A model generated the notes under the pieces. It had not been told where the DNA came from. It worked only from the letters and a program-made list of their open reading frames with translations, and did not search any database. Shown here piece by piece: positions 42,020 through 54,042 of a stretch of 64,000 nucleotides of DNA (position 1 is the stretch's first letter; each line of letters begins with the position of its first letter). Origin of the DNA: Breviolum minutum Mf 1.05b.01 (taxonomy: Eukaryota; Sar; Dinophyceae; Suessiales; Symbiodiniaceae); the NCBI GenBank assembly GCA_000507305.1, contig DF239559.1, positions 62,001 through 126,000 of the forward strand. Reading direction: 5' to 3'. A program made the translations under genes and the position numbers.

Positions 42020-44090
42020 ACGGCATCAAAGAGTCTCACAACTGAAGAACGGCATGGACGAAGCCACCGTTTTTTTCAAGAACTTTCAGCCCCAACAACA
42101 ATTTGGGGAGATTCAACGCTTTGAGACGCTCCATCAACGAGGGGACATGAACAGATACCACAAAATCGGGGAGGGTTCCCTTTGCAATGCGAGAAGTCAC
42201 GGTATGAACCGGATGCAGTTTTGATGACACTTGGAGATGAAGATTTGAGAAGCTGACCATGGGTGATCCAAGGGCCCCATTGACATGTAGTTATATACAT
42301 TTCCAAAGTAAGGGACCCCTTGTAGCTGGCATTGGGTAAAAAGATCTGCGAACTACAGAAAAAGACTACAGATTCAATTCAGGTAGTCCTGGTAATGACA
42401 GGGTTTTGGATGAAGGTTCCTTGTTTGCCACTATTTTGTTTTCGTTGGGTTTGGAGAAAAACCTAAGGTAAATGGTATGACTCACATTGCTGCGGTGCTT
42501 TTGTACGTTTTCAGTCTGGCTGTGACGTCGAATTTCTTAGATGCAGAAGCTGATACTTCGCTCAAATGGTTGGTGTCATTGGTGTCGTCTCCAAGTCCCA
42601 ATTTGAAAGTTGGAACAAACTTGGCTTTCTGGACTTGACATTGTGATTGGGGCTGGGGGTCATGATGAAAACAAAAAGAAGTTTCTGGCTTCAAGCAAAA
42701 CACAGCATGATTTTTCCCATTGAACATGTGTTTGTTGTGTTTCATGACTGTTTGTTCTTCTAAAATTACGGAAAAACATCCCCCACATTGGGCATATGTA
42801 TTTCTACATGTTCTTTGAGTCTTTTTTGTGCCTTTTTTTTCGGTCCCTTTTAAACACAGGTGGGGGTATTCACAAACTAGTCTATATAAAGATATAGATG
42901 AAAAAACATATATTTTTTCAGGTCTTGGCTGCGGGATGACTTGCTATCAAATCTTTCAACAAAAATCCCAGAATCCTTCAAAAACTTCCATAGAATTCAG
43001 GATGCATTCTGGTGCTTTTCCGCCTTGGTGGCAGAACTACGGACGCGTCGCTTGGTGATTTGATTTGTTGAGCTGATCAGCAACGCAGTTTGGAGTCTGT
43101 TGCGGTCCCTGTAGTGTTTTGTGACTCGGGAATCATTGGTATTTTGCTTTTTTTAGTAGGATTTTGCCATTTATATGGTAAATGATTTGAATTTAGTTCG
43201 TGTTGCAGAAGCAGGATATTTTTGAAGACATTTACCTTCTCAAACGATGCCAATGAACTTGGATTGTTTTAAAAACTATTTTCGATACTTCAATCCCATG
43301 AAGGTAGGACTATGTTTGCTTGAATTTGTCCAACCATCGAAGAGTAGCATACCTAAATAAGCACCCGGCTTATACGATATGCACAAACTGTGTTTTTTTC
43401 ATGAGTACTTGTACTACTCAAGGGTCGAACAGATAACAAACCATGGCTGGAGTCACATGGCTGGAGTCCGGTTCGCCCGATTGATATGTCAACGTCACAT
43501 GTGTTTAGACATCCCCGGAGTGGTGCGGGATTCAAACCACAAAAATGTACTCCTTGGTGCCAGGCAGGGATTTATAGTGCCTTTCCATTGAACCAGCATA
43601 ACACTTGCAACAAAACATGGACCGTTTGAACACCTATGTCCTAGTAAAGATGAGGTATTTTGATTGTCTATACTTTGTTTATTCCCCTCCAAATCCAATT
43701 TGCTTGGCCTTTTCCATAGTTCCTTGAACCTCAGAAGCGCTGTGGCTGATGCCTTATGGGGGGAAGATTTCCACCGTTCATTGGTAGCTCCCAAAATTGA
43801 GGTCTAGATGATGTGCAGCGTAGCACTGCAATGGTGCATCACTTCGTTGGTAGCACAGCAACTTGGAAAAAGTTGAGAGGGAAACAAAAATTGCCATTCA
43901 CGTTCCAACAGCGTATCCCATGACGTATCCATGGGGAATGGCATATTTATGCTTGAGAAGGTTTGTTTGGGAATCCAGGCTACTCCCTTTAACGCCTGTG
44001 TTTTGTTTGTTGTGTTGTTTGTCTTGATGTGGATTTCAGGAACATTGGGTGTCGGTAGCTTGCTGGGAGCCGCCAATTGAAAGAATGCCA
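42020..44090. other. Stretch inside the TBC gene without confident exons
   Basis: Open frames exist near 42025-42220 on both strands and near 42960-43060, but none matches a TBC motif. Exons for the central TBC motifs should lie between 41.1 and 46 kb; I could not place them. Confidence 0.4.
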
Positions 44091-44100
44091 CCGAATGGCG

Positions 44101-44176
44101 TGTTTACCTACATTGATCCCATAAAAACCAACCATCCATGTAGGTAAATATACCAGTCCCATGGATCCGTCATGGA
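44101..44176. repeat. Family D element, truncated
   Basis: GTTTACCTACATTGATCCCA, then CATCCATGTAGGTAAATATA and CCCATGGATCCGTCATGG. It corresponds to the inner loop and right arm of the element at 7229. Confidence 0.8.
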
Positions 44177-44739
44177 TATGAGCCTACTTCTACTAAACCC
44201 TTATCTACTCACTGGATGCTGTGGGAGTAATGGAAATAGGCTCCTGACTTGAGTCATTTGGTTTTCCGGCGACTTTTTTCTGGTGTTTTTGTGAGGCTGG
44301 GCCGTTTGAAAATCACCAAAATCACCGAGGTTTCAATGTTATTGACATCTTTTTTGAAAAAAATATTCCGAACACAAACTCATTTTGAAGGATAATCAGC
44401 ATGAGATATTCCTAGCTTTGCTTCCCAAAACCGTCTCAAGAGGCCACAGATATTTTCCACCCAAAGTTTGTAAACTCCTACCCATATTTTTGGGTGTTTG
44501 TTTTGTTTTTGATAGGTAGCAGCTGTAACAAAATTTCCCGGTTTTCTTAAAGCTCAATGTTTTTCAAGGTTTCAACCTGTCTTAAGCTTGACCGGAATCT
44601 TTTCAGGAGAGCCTTTTGTCCAAGTACGACTCATCACTGGCGCAGCATTTTTCTGATTTGGGCTTTGAACCTGGTGTAGTCTCTTGGTGATTGAGACTTT
44701 TTTTGACCCAAAAAAACGAGCGGTGAAGTTTGCTGTATA

Positions 44740-44915
44740 TTACGGGGATTATTTATACCATTCAGGGGATATATACATATATAATATATAGGGATTATAA
44801 TATATAAAGATTATTTGCCACCCAGTTATATTTCATGTATAGAGGATTACACAGATACTTTGACGGTTCATTTTCATACATAGGGGATTATACTACCCAG
44901 TTTTGTAGGGATGAT
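44740..44915. repeat. GGGATTATA-containing repeats
   Basis: GGGGATTATTTATACC, GGGATATATACATATATAAT and GGGGATTATACTACCCAG recur within 170 bp. The last recurs at 59210-59245 (GGGATTATACTACCCAGCTA). Probably a further short repeat family. Confidence 0.6.
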
Positions 44916-45420
44916 AATGAACATTCACTAGTCAAGGACGCAGATGACTACTGTACTTCTCGGTCCCAAAAATGGGACCGGGGAAGTTTTCCAAGTTGCC
45001 ATGTTCAGGGGTTATTAAAATTGCAAATCTATGGTCGTTTTGAGAGATTTGCCCGACAAATAGTGCATTCTTGGGTTGGTGCCATAGAAAGTTGGGAGGT
45101 ATATATTTCCCCCTGAGGTGACAATGAGACAAAAACAACCCAACCATCATTCACATGAGTTGGGATAGAAGGTGATGGCGGGATTTTATTCCATGGCATT
45201 TTTTTGTGGGCGCAGTTTTGATGTTTTGCGAGCTTCGTAAGATGGGTTGGGATCCACCTGGGATGGGATGGGGATCCACCAGAGGTTTGTTTGAGATGGT
45301 TCCTCCTACTCTTCGCCAAAGACATCAACATTCATGATCTGGTCCTTTTCTTTGATGCCTTTTTGGCAGATGAAAGGAAGGCGAATGCGAACTTCGAACT
45401 GCCAGGTTCTCCAGGGTGAG

Positions 45421-45440
45421 GTGTTGTCGGTTGTTGTCGG

Positions 45441-45505
<65 letters not shown>
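45421..45505. repeat. (GTT)n microsatellite
   Basis: About 25 GTT units after GTTGTCGGTTGTTGTCGG. Confidence 0.95.
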
Positions 45506-45858
45506 CCCAATCTGCTGAAGACGTTGTCGAGTTGGTGTGGCAACGAACCAACTAAGAGGCACAAAAAAATCAAGTTTTGAAACCTGTCGAAGGATATGAA
45601 TTTCAATCTGGTTTCAACCACCCTCTATCCAAACCTCACCTAACCGCAGTGAAACACCCTCCTTTCAACCAACCTCACTCAACTAGCTAGCTTGTCCCCC
45701 CCTTCCCCCAATGACCACTTGGGCATCAGAATCATTACTTGGGCGTTTTGTAGGTCCGTTTTACTTTCAACTGACTATCCACGGGGGAAACAACGGAACA
45801 AGCCAACTGGGACTGGTACCCCAACTTCACCCAAGCCTTTCTTTTCCGACCCTTCAAC

Positions 45859-45963
45859 TTAACCTCCAGCAAACTAACATGGCAATGGAAAATCGCCATT
45901 TCTTATTGGAGGTAGTGTACATCTTCAAATGCAGATTTTTCCATTGTCATGTTAGTTGTCGGG
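45859..45963. repeat. Family A hairpin element inside the TBC gene
   Basis: TAACCTCCAGCAAACTAACA and TGGCAATGGAAAAT on the left pair with ATTTTTCCATTGTCATGTTA and GTTGTCGGG on the right. It lies directly before the last recognised TBC exon. The copy at 50783 shares the same arm variant (GGCAATGGAAAAT). Confidence 0.85.
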
Positions 45964-45974
45964 TTTGTTTCCAG

Positions 45975-46095
45975 GTTACGTTTGTTTATCCCTCCTCTTG
46001 GAGCATCATGACGAGTTGCTGGAAATCACCAACGTTTTGGATTTGGTGGAGCTGATTCAACAACTGCCTGGCAAGATGACCACGGATCCTTTGGG
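45975..46095 (+). CDS. TBC domain Rab-GAP, C-terminal exon
   Basis: After TTTCCAG or CTTGGAG the frame reads HHDELLEITNVLDLVELIQQ followed by LPGKMTTDPLGQ. DELL.......LIQQLP resembles the final helices of TBC domains (DelL...d...l..fLQ.LP). Acceptor and end are uncertain; a stop is reached at 46148-46150 in the same frame. Confidence 0.5.
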
Positions 46096-46489
46096 ACAAC
46101 GTTGGGAAGATTGTTTCAGTACCTCGGCAGTTTTTGTGGGCATTGAGTGATGGACATATCATATGATTTCATCCAGTTGGGATGATGGAAACAGGTGGTC
46201 ACTCATATAATTTTAGGAACAGTCTTTTAGATGATTTTGGATAGATTTTGGATTATTTTGAATAATCTTGGATGATTTTGGATACTTGTGACCTAGACAC
46301 CCCATATTTTCCCAGTATTTTGGAAGATATGGAGGTGCATTGGGTTCACATCCGATGTTTGTTTTTTCGTCAAGCTTGACAAATTCATGATGGGTGGAGA
46401 GGGTTGGATAAGGTTGGATGGAGGTGACAAAGTTGGATTCACCATCAATCAGGATTCTTTTCCAACCACTTGAGAACATCAAATCTATA

Positions 46490-46590
46490 TATACCCCTGG
46501 AAACTAACATGGAACCCAAAGTCATGAAGGTTTGATTCATATATGATTTTCCTTTTTAAACATGTGATTTTCAGGTTCCATGTCTAAGAA
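46490..46590. repeat. Family A/A2 element
   Basis: ATACCCCTGGAAACTAACAT and GGAACCCAAAGTCATGAAGG on the left, GTGATTTTCAGGTTCCATGT on the right. It joins family A termini with the A2 core, so A and A2 are branches of one family. Confidence 0.75.
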
Positions 46591-46930
46591 TGGTAGTTTT
46601 CAATTCACTTGTGGTGTTGAAAATGTTTGAGAGATCATTTCAGTTTTCTCCTCCATCATTCCCCTATTTCAGTATACATTCGGGGTTGTTAAAACCCTGG
46701 TTCACAGTGGGTAAATCATCTTTTATTCTCATTTTTATGAAGGGAATCACTTTTAATCTTCACCAACGCCACTCGTTTTCCAGTGATTTGGACGCAATAT
46801 ATAACAATTTATTGTTGTCAAAATATATAATCATCCTTCAAAATCACCAAACTGATTGTCAAGGTTGATGCTATTAAGACACTTTCCTTGTGTGGATGCC
46901 CCTTTTCTGTGCCCTTCAGATTCACTGCAG

Positions 46931-46981
46931 GCCTTCCAGTTCTGCGACGCGCCTGGGCCATACGTGGGTTTGAAGCGCGCA
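46931..46981 (+). CDS. EEP-family phosphodiesterase, exon before DGCAVF
   Basis: Acceptor TTCACTGCAG (46930) and donor GTGTGA (46982). Fifty-one bases in phase 0 at both ends encode AFQFCDAPGPYVGLKRA. Joined to the exon at 48941 it gives YVGLKRA-DGCAVFLR, typical of the stretch just before the DGCA strand in CCR4-type enzymes. Joined upstream to the exon ending VTWPKQ (26732, also phase 0) it gives a spacing from the xxY to DGCA like that in animal CCR4 proteins. Confidence 0.7.
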
Positions 46982-47500
46982 GTGTGAAAGGTCACACGCC
47001 ACCGTTTCCAACGCCCTCCACTGTGGAAGTGGTACAAGGAGTTGCAGGTGCCTGACCTAAAAGAAGATCTTGGGTATCGTTCAGGGTGATAAAAAACATC
47101 TTCTCAGTCTCAGTTTTGATGTTGGGATGTCCTGTTGTTTTGGCGATGGGAGGGCCCCGAAAGCCCTAAAATATGAACCTGCATGAACTTTCTTTCAACT
47201 TTTTGTGGTGAACTCACTTACAGTAAAGGTTTAGTCTCCACATCCGTTTGTCTTACATTCAATTCGTGTGTATATTTCATCATAAGGATGTGCAGTAAGT
47301 TACGATTTGCACGGGGTTTTTAAGTTGGAACTTCTAGAATGACCGGTGACCTTTCTGGGGAAATGAACCCAAAACGATGCAGATTTTCCCCGTGGTAAGA
47401 TTTCTGCAGCGGGTGGTTGGATTTTGAGAAAAATCACTGGCGAAATGATATGCCATAATTTTTTGTTGATGACTGAAGACATGAAAGACCATCATTATCT

Positions 47501-47627
47501 AGGTGGTGGTTTGAAGCCCCTTTTTTCTACCTGCATGCTGCAAAAATGGGCGGAGATGATCTCAATTTGACGATATCATATTTGTTCAAAAAGGGGGGGA
47601 TGTTGAAACGACCAACTACAGTAATTG
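47501..47627. repeat. Family B hairpin element
   Basis: CTAGGTGGTGGTTTGAAGCC on the left and GTTGAAACGACCAACTACAG on the right; the core is diverged (GGCGGAGATGATCTCAATTT). It lies within the EEP intron 46982-48940. Confidence 0.75.
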
Positions 47628-48129
47628 AGTGATTTCACAACCCATCATTTTCAACTTCCTTTCGTACGGGACCTAATTTTTGCCTAGGGCCTAGTACCTG
47701 CTATCTATTGAGGTGCTATTTCTCGCATTTTGTGCACCTGATCGTTCTAAAAGTAAGGATGTGGATTTGCGATTATCATGACGAAGCCAATATTATGGGC
47801 TTGTACATGATGCATTCTTGGAATACAGGCTATGTGATCCCTCATTGATGGAGGAATCTTCCAGGTTCCCTTTCCTTTGAAACATGTCCGAAAAAACATG
47901 TGCGGTCCCCAAATTCGATGGCCTTTTCACCGCCCCATTGTTTTTTGTTCACATTAAATTCTGCTCGATGTATCATATGATTCCTTGAACAATTGCTTCA
48001 ACAACAGCAGATCGATGTCAGCACTACATGCTTTTTGGTTTTAGGGGACCCAATTTTTCCGCGCATTACTTAACCTTAGGAGGTAACAAAGAAATCAGCG
48101 CGAAGACATCCAACAAAAAACGACTCGAC

Positions 48130-48342
48130 TGGAATTTTCCACAGCTTCAGGCGCCTTCTTCTCCGGCATCTTCTCGAACTTTTGACCAAGAACCAAGTCG
48201 TTTGGAGATTCAAAAAAAAACGGCGCGTCAGCGACTCATGTTGGATGTGGTGACGCCAAAACACATTTCACGACATAGTTTCGACCAAGAAAAGGTGCTG
48301 GCTGAATTTGAGGAAAGGAAGGAAATGGGGAAATTCATGTGA
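48130..48342 (+). CDS. Open frame of uncertain status
   Basis: The frame reads LDWNFPQLQAPSSPASSRTF and then DQEPSRLEIQKKTARQRLML, ending ERKEMGKFM with TGA at 48340-48342. Composition is good and the end looks like a real C terminus, yet it lies between two EEP exons that splice cleanly to each other. It may be a nested or alternative exon, or chance. Confidence 0.3.
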   Translation, partial: WNFPQLQAPSSPASSRTFDQEPSRLEIQKKTARQRLMLDVVTPKHISRHSFDQEKVLAEFEERKEMGKFM

Positions 48343-48372
48343 TGCTTTTTTGGGCAAGTCAGATTGATGAAA

Positions 48373-48452
48373 CCCATAGGATCCTATATACCTACATTTA
48401 CCATAAAAATCAACCATTCATGTAGGTAAATATACCATACATGGATCCTATG
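48373..48452. repeat. Family D element
   Basis: ATAGGATCCTATATACCTAC and ATTTACC on the left, TGTAGGTAAATATACC and ATGGATCCTAT on the right. A shorter hairpin with the same GTAGGTAAATATACC core as the copies at 7229 and 44101. Confidence 0.8.
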
Positions 48453-48820
48453 AAGAATGTCATTTTCTTTTCCCAGATAGATGGTCTTGCAACAGTTGGA
48501 TGGTTTCTTCCCTGCATGGCTCCAAGATGTTTTTTGAATTTGGGGTGGTGAACGATGATCAATTCAAATTAGGGGCACGAGGCAAAATGAGAAATCACGA
48601 AGCCATGCAAGAAAAGTGGGATGATGAAATTGATGAAATTAATAGATGAAACTAGCAGGCTGGAACCTACAAAAATTCTGGGGAACCCATGTGTGAGGGG
48701 ATTGTGATTTTATACTTCAGCAAAAATGAGCGCAAACTATGGTTTGCGCAAAGTTGTTTTGATCCCATGTCTTGAACTGGTTGAGAATGAAGGAGTCAGC
48801 AAGGCAGTGTTCCATACACC

Positions 48821-48928
48821 TACACTCGCTGAAACTAACATAGCACCTGAAAATAGACCTTTGGAAAAGGAGATTCCTATTGGAAGCTAATATTTTTAGG
48901 GACAAACTCTTAGTTTGAGGGAGTGTAG
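48821..48928. repeat. Family A hairpin element abutting an EEP exon
   Basis: TACACTCGCTGAAACTAACA with TAGCACCTGAAAAT on the left, ATTTTTAGGGACAAACTCTT with AGTTTGAGGGAGTGTA on the right. It ends 12 bases before the acceptor of the DGCAVF exon (48941), so its right end forms most of the 3' end of the intron. Confidence 0.9.
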
Positions 48929-48940
48929 TTTTCGTTGCAG

Positions 48941-49037
48941 GACGGCTGCGCTGTGTTCCTGCGGAGCCCTTTGATGGCGACACAAAGCCATGCCTTCCGT
49001 TTGAGGGATGTCGCCCAGAGGCCCAGTGCCGAGGGGT
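48941..49037 (+). CDS. EEP-family phosphodiesterase, DGCAVF exon
   Basis: After TTCGTTGCAG (48940) the frame, in phase 0, reads DGCAVFLRSPLMATQSHAFR followed by LRDVAQRPSAE. DGCAVF.R is a hallmark strand of the CCR4/nocturnin/Angel/PDE12 group. The donor is probably GAGGG|GTGACG or the AG|GG just before it; the frame stops at TGA soon after. Confidence 0.8.
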
Positions 49038-49039
49038 GA

Positions 49040-50240
49040 CGTATGGTTGGCTGGAATTATCCCACCGTGGTGTTTGCCAATAGAAATAGTGGGGAATGTT
49101 CATCGTTTGTCAACATGGCGTTGAAGGAAAAGGTGGTTACTATCTATTGAAATTGGATGAAAATTATTCTGGTAAAAAAGGATTAGTACTACAAAATTAC
49201 AAACATGTCCTTGGGATTCTAGACTACATCCCTGAAAACGTATTTTTACAAATTGTGGATATACAACTGACATTGCCAAGATCGACATGAAATATATGTT
49301 ATTTGATTTAACTATCCAAGATCCAAACCACTACTGCACCATCAGGTGATGTTATTTGTTTTCTCTTTTGTCCCAAGGATGTTGTAAAGTCACAGAATCT
49401 TATGATCCGGGAACACCCCCGAAGGTTTAACGGTTTGACCCCCAGAATTACTGATTTCCAAAACGAAAGTAACGATGGTCTTCCAAATATGTTTCAATCA
49501 TTTTTGTTGCTGCTGTTAAACTTCAAGGATGTAACCAACCAACATAATTGATAGGAACCCGAAAAAAAGATTATCATTTTTCTGATTGCCCATGTGGGAA
49601 AAAAGCAAATTATCCTCCCTCTGCTTAGTCTAATTTATTCATCCCAAGTTTAACCTACCCAGGTACCATCCCGAAGGGAACAAAATGTCGTTCAACTCTA
49701 CGTTTTTTCTGATTCCTTGTGGATCCTCGAAGCTTCGAAGTGAGATTCTTTTGGCATAACAACCTCATTGATCATTGGGCCGAAGGGTTCAGATTGAGCA
49801 TTCGATCTTTTGATCGTTTTTGAACAGATGAAGAAAACAAAACATCTTAAAAATGCCCGAAAGGTGAACATCCCATTCTGCTCGGGCTGGTTGATAATGA
49901 TTATTAGAATGGATGAATTCATATTCTTTAGAACAAAGTGAACAAAGGGTAGTATATTTAGCCCAAACAACCAAGATGTTTTTTCCTGCTCAAGTCACCA
50001 AATGAGGTGATTCTGCGTTTCATGGCCATTTCGTTTGATACATGACCGGCAACCTGCAACTTACAGGCACTTTCCTGCCTCCTTAGCTCTGCGCACGGGT
50101 GCTGGCTACGCAGCAGCACCTTGGGTGACACATGAGATTGACGGCAACTAAGCGATTGGCACTGATCGCCATCACATCAAGAGTTCTCCCCAGCAATAAC
50201 CTAGCAGAAGAAAAGGTCTCACCGGGGAAATTCCGTCTTT
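49040..50240. other. Intron-like stretch of the EEP gene
   Basis: AT-rich. An open piece at about 49096-49285 has ordinary composition but no splice pair or family match. Nothing else seen. Confidence 0.4.
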
Positions 50241-50245
50241 TTCAG

Positions 50246-50382
50246 TTCCAAATAGCTCCCTTCCAAACACCAGCTTGCTATCTGAGTATGATTCCTACAT
50301 GGACCGGTGGCCTTTTCCATCAGTCTCCGACCATCTTCAGGCCTTGTGGCGCGAAGTGCATGAGAAATTGACCTTGGCAGTG
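50246..50382 (+). CDS. EEP-family phosphodiesterase, middle exon
   Basis: Acceptor CTTTTTCAG (50245) and donor GTCTCT (50383). The frame reads PNSSLPNTSLLSEYDSYMDR, then WPFPSVSDHLQALWREVHEK and LTLAVV. LWREVHEKLTLAV matches the strand before the THL motif in CCR4-type enzymes in position and pattern. It ends in phase 0. The THL-bearing exon that should follow was not found with confidence. Confidence 0.55.
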
Positions 50383-50782
50383 GTCTCTTGGTTTTTGAAA
50401 TTCGATACTTTTTGGAGCTATGGTAGGTTGGAAACCAACTATTGCCTCCAGTGCTCCAAAGAAATTTGGGAGCTTCAAAATGGAATTATTTGCCACCAAG
50501 TTTTAGCCAAGACCTTATCTACGGGTGGGGGTTGGCTCTGAGGGGGGGTGGGGGAATGGACAGGCATCAATTTTTTGGGTGATGGGGATGGTATGATGGG
50601 GGGAGTGGTTGCCGACTTTTCGTACTACCAAAACAAGGCATGCTGTGAATCGTTTCTTGTGGTGATCTCCAAGGTGTGAGAATTCAATCTGTGTGATAAA
50701 TCACTTGCTTCATTTGGTGATGAAAAACACATGTATCGTTTGAACGGTTCCAATTCGAAAAAAACTCAAGTCTGCACAATGG

Positions 50783-50889
50783 ATACCCTCTAGCAAACTA
50801 ACATGGCAATGGAAAATGGACTTTTTGAAGATGTATTCCCTATTGAAGATGGGGATTTTCCATTGCCATGTTACTTTACCGGAGTGTAC
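50783..50889. repeat. Family A hairpin element
   Basis: TACCCTCTAGCAAACTAACA and TGGCAATGGAAAAT on the left pair with ATTTTCCATTGCCATGTTAC and CGGAGTGTA on the right. It is in an EEP intron. Confidence 0.9.
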
Positions 50890-51539
50890 TTGCTGTCGGT
50901 GTAGGGAATCCAATCCGTGTCAGAGTTTCAGCAGGTTTTTTAGCAGTCAAAATAACTACAATATGAGATTCGAGACTCGGTTCTCTGAGTCTCGGGTGAA
51001 TCAGAATCCCAAGCTTCATTAGTCTTCAAATTGTCAAAGGTCACAACAAAAACACGTCCCTGATTGATTCCTTTGATTCACCACTCACTGAGGTGTTTTT
51101 TTAAAAAGGATTTTGGTGCTTTACACACAGATGATGCAAAAATATCTGGCAAAGCTACAGCAGTTAAGGGAATGATAGGTACGTTCAGCAGTTTCATTCA
51201 AAGTTATAAGTATGTTATGCTGATGATTTTCATCCCACTGCTTACACCGAAGTTTCTTCTATAATGTATGGAATATCTACCTACTTTGGTTCCACCGTTA
51301 AACCGCTTAGAGGGATAACTTTTTTGGCCACGTGGAGTGAAGACATCCATCCATTGGATTAAGGCTCTAGAAGTGACAACTCAGTCTGGAAGGTCAACTC
51401 GGAGCTTTGGGACAGGGGGTTTTCTGAAGAAAAGGTTAGGTTGGAATTGATAAATCCCCGGGATCATCACATTGCCACTTATTTTAGAAGGGTTTAAACA
51501 AGCTGCGCAATGTTTGGTAATTTTGAGAAGGTGACCCGT

Positions 51540-51950
51540 TGACATTTTGAATTTTGGAGAAAAAGAAACTTGGTTTTTTGAATTAACCCCCCCAAAAAAT
51601 TTAACAGTTCGCCCCTCAAAAATGATGGTTGGAAGACTACTTTCCTGTTGGGTTTCGGTAGCTTTTCAGGGGCGAAGTGTTAAACTTCGTGGGGGGGGGG
51701 GGGTAGGGGTTTCATCTTCACCCAGTTGCATGGAGATTATTTCAGCAGGTTCCAATTATGAGGATCCGGTCGTGAAGCTGAAATTGGATCTGTCAAAAAA
51801 AGGAGATTTCTTTTTGGACATGATCATTTTCAGGTTCCACAAAAACGAGAACCTGTTGTTGATGGCCCCAAAAGGTAGCTTTTTGGAAGGGAATTCCCCA
51901 TATTTCACGGAAATCGAGGTTGGAATGAGAAAACCACCTGGGATGTAGAA
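51540..51950 (+). other. Long open frame crossing a G12 run, status unclear
   Basis: The + strand is open for 133 codons, but the frame crosses a G12 homopolymer (51691-51702). A foldback AACAGTTCGCCCCTCAAAAA / TTTTCAGGGGCGAAGTGTTA spans 51604-51685, so most of it is probably intron with a hairpin element. The end (51750-51945) may be an exon. Confidence 0.35.
51604..51685. repeat. Hairpin element related to family A
   Basis: AACAGTTCGCCCCTCAAAAA on the left and TTTTCAGGGGCGAAGTGTTA on the right are near-perfect reverse complements. The right arm carries TTTTCAGG as in family A. Confidence 0.8.
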
Positions 51951-52675
51951 AACATGTCATTATTAATGGTGTTTTACAGGGGTATCAACCTCAACTGGTG
52001 ACCATCAGATTTCTACCACTCCTGACATCAAATCCCTTAGTTTTTGGTAGGGATATCTAAAGGATTCTAAAGATGGTTGTTTATTGCTGGCTAAACCAAA
52101 TGTCCATGGGGAGAAAAACACCCAACCGTTGTCCACCCCGCACCTTTCTTTTTTTTCCTTCCATGCAGGTTCTGGGTACCCTGGCGGCAAAATTTGGGTT
52201 GTGAGCGTCCCAAAGTTGGATGATCAATTATGGATAGTTCAAACTAAATGGAATTATGTAATATACCAGGATATGTGTTACGTAAGTAATATACCCTGTC
52301 AGTTTCAAATTATAGTTTTCTTTGCCTTGTCCGAGGGTTTTTGGTGTATGTGAGTATATTGGATAAGTTTGAGTGAATTCTAACGTCACGTCAATTTGAT
52401 TCCTAGAAATTGGCCAAAGCTTTCAACACGTGATAAAATCGTACAGTTTCTGCAGAGATATATCTTAATCTGCCTGGGAATCTTTCAGATGGCTATGGAC
52501 GAAAAAATGTGGCCCAACACTTTTCAGAAAAAGAGTTGAGAATCCTTTTGGATATGTATATTATATATCATAAATACACATTCTACATCCGTACATCTTA
52601 CATTTTCATTTCCAAAGCTGAATCTTTTTTAGGTCCTATTTTCTGGGAGCAAACTTGCCCCACAAAATTTTGGTG

Positions 52676-52768
52676 GTTTGGTCTCCGAAAAAGTCATCAT
52701 GCAGCGCCTCGTTGGGGACGTAGCCAATGGATATCCTCCTGTAGCTTCGATGCTGGATGCTTTCCAAG
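52676..52768 (+). CDS. Possible exon, perhaps of the EEP gene
   Basis: The frame reads VSEKVIMQRLVGDVANGYPP followed by VASMLDAFQ before CCAAG|GTGTTT. Protein-like and in the right place for the EEP gene, but it lacks the expected THL motif, so the assignment is open. Confidence 0.35.
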
Positions 52769-53109
52769 GTGTTTGCACCTGTCTGAACATGACGAACCTC
52801 CTGAAGTTTGTTGGTCGGACTTTGAACTTGAAACTATTCAGGATTGATATAAACTTCAAAGCAAATATCTTCGTAGGCAACAAACATCCATACAAATGCC
52901 TTGTACCCGCTTCCCCAAAAAAGTCACCTGTCAATTTTTTGCTTGAGAATTTGATTTCCCTTTTCTAACAATCGCCCAAAACTGTCCAACCCTTTCGAAC
53001 CAAAGGAAATCACGGTCTGAGGTGGCTACTTCGCACCTTTTTTGGGATCCAAAGTATCCTGATTTGAAACTCCTGCAGGCACCCTATCTGTGTTGAAAGC
53101 TGGTAGGTC

Positions 53110-53143
53110 TTAGTTTGGTTGGTTGGTTGGTTGGTTGGTTTGG
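53110..53143. repeat. (TTGG)n microsatellite
   Basis: Seven to eight GGTT units in an intron of the EEP gene. Confidence 0.9.
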
Positions 53144-53272
53144 TTTGTTGATTTGTTTTTGGTTAGTTACAGTAGTCTCTTACTTAGTTTATTGGTTTCT
53201 TGTTTCGTTGATTCAGTTGTTTGCTTTGGATACCTAATTCAAAAATTGGAAGAATTCCTAAGTTCCAGGCGG

Positions 53273-53410
53273 GATGCCGCAGGATGAAGCACACCCAATC
53301 ATCCCAACCCCAGCCCCAACATGCACGTTGCCAGGCCTGGTTATTGGAGCGGGAACTTACAGCGCTGATGGGCGACGACCAGCCATTGATATTGGCGGGG
53401 GATTTGAATA
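53273..53410 (+). CDS. EEP-family phosphodiesterase, GDLN exon
   Basis: The frame reads HARCQAWLLERELTALMGDD followed by QPLILAGDLN. (V)..Q..LL..L......P.ILAGD.N is the conserved strand carrying the catalytic Asp and Asn of the EEP fold. The exon ends in phase 1 at AATA|GTATCT (53411). The 5' boundary is uncertain (CCAG at 53272 or a later AG). Confidence 0.85.
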
Positions 53411-54003
53411 GTATCTGGGCAAGATCGAGTTGAACATTGGGCGATGAATGATGAGATTTCCTATTTTTTTTGATTGAAAAAATCACTAACTAAAATGGAG
53501 GGTTGTTTTTTTCACCGATTATTTGAATCATTCATCCCTTGAAGTTGTTCCTTTTTTTTGCAATCCGAGTCCTTGGATTTTCTTCAGATTCCCCAGCCTT
53601 CGCGCGAATTTTTGTCAACTTGACCTGGGTTCTTCCCGGCCTCTGTTCCCTTTTTTTTTCTCCATATGTGGAACTTCTTGCAACAAAATCCTTTGGGCAA
53701 AACGCAAAAACCATAAGGGTTTGTGGCACGTAAATGTTTCGAAAAGAAGGGAAACAACCATAAATTATAGCACACCCTGACTACATTTTGAATTGTCGTC
53801 TTGAGGGGCTCCAACTATGAGAATTTATACAGATTTCTTTTCAGGTGAGGCTGGATTCCACTTGTACAACCTGGAGGATTTTGTTTAAACCATTCGTTTT
53901 TTGGGGATGAAACTCATTTGTGACCGAAAAAAACAGCCGCTTGTAGCCGCATCCTAGCCTTAAGGCACGCCGTTGCTTGACGGAAGATCTCAAGGTTCTG
54001 CAG

Positions 54004-54042
54004 AATGCGAGTGCTCTGGGGTCTATGAATTACTAACACGAG
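54004..54042 (+). CDS. EEP-family phosphodiesterase, SGVYELL exon
   Basis: A 39-base exon: acceptor GTTCTGCAG (54003), donor GTGGCT (54043). Joined to the previous exon in phase 1 it gives GDLN-KCEC-SGVYELLTR, the same length and pattern as the family motif GDLNSxPxSGVYELL. It ends in phase 1. Confidence 0.85.

Noticed and set aside
45306..45621. Poly-Gln, poly-Asn and poly-Thr frames on the - strand
   Set aside because: Reverse reading of a (GTT)n microsatellite.
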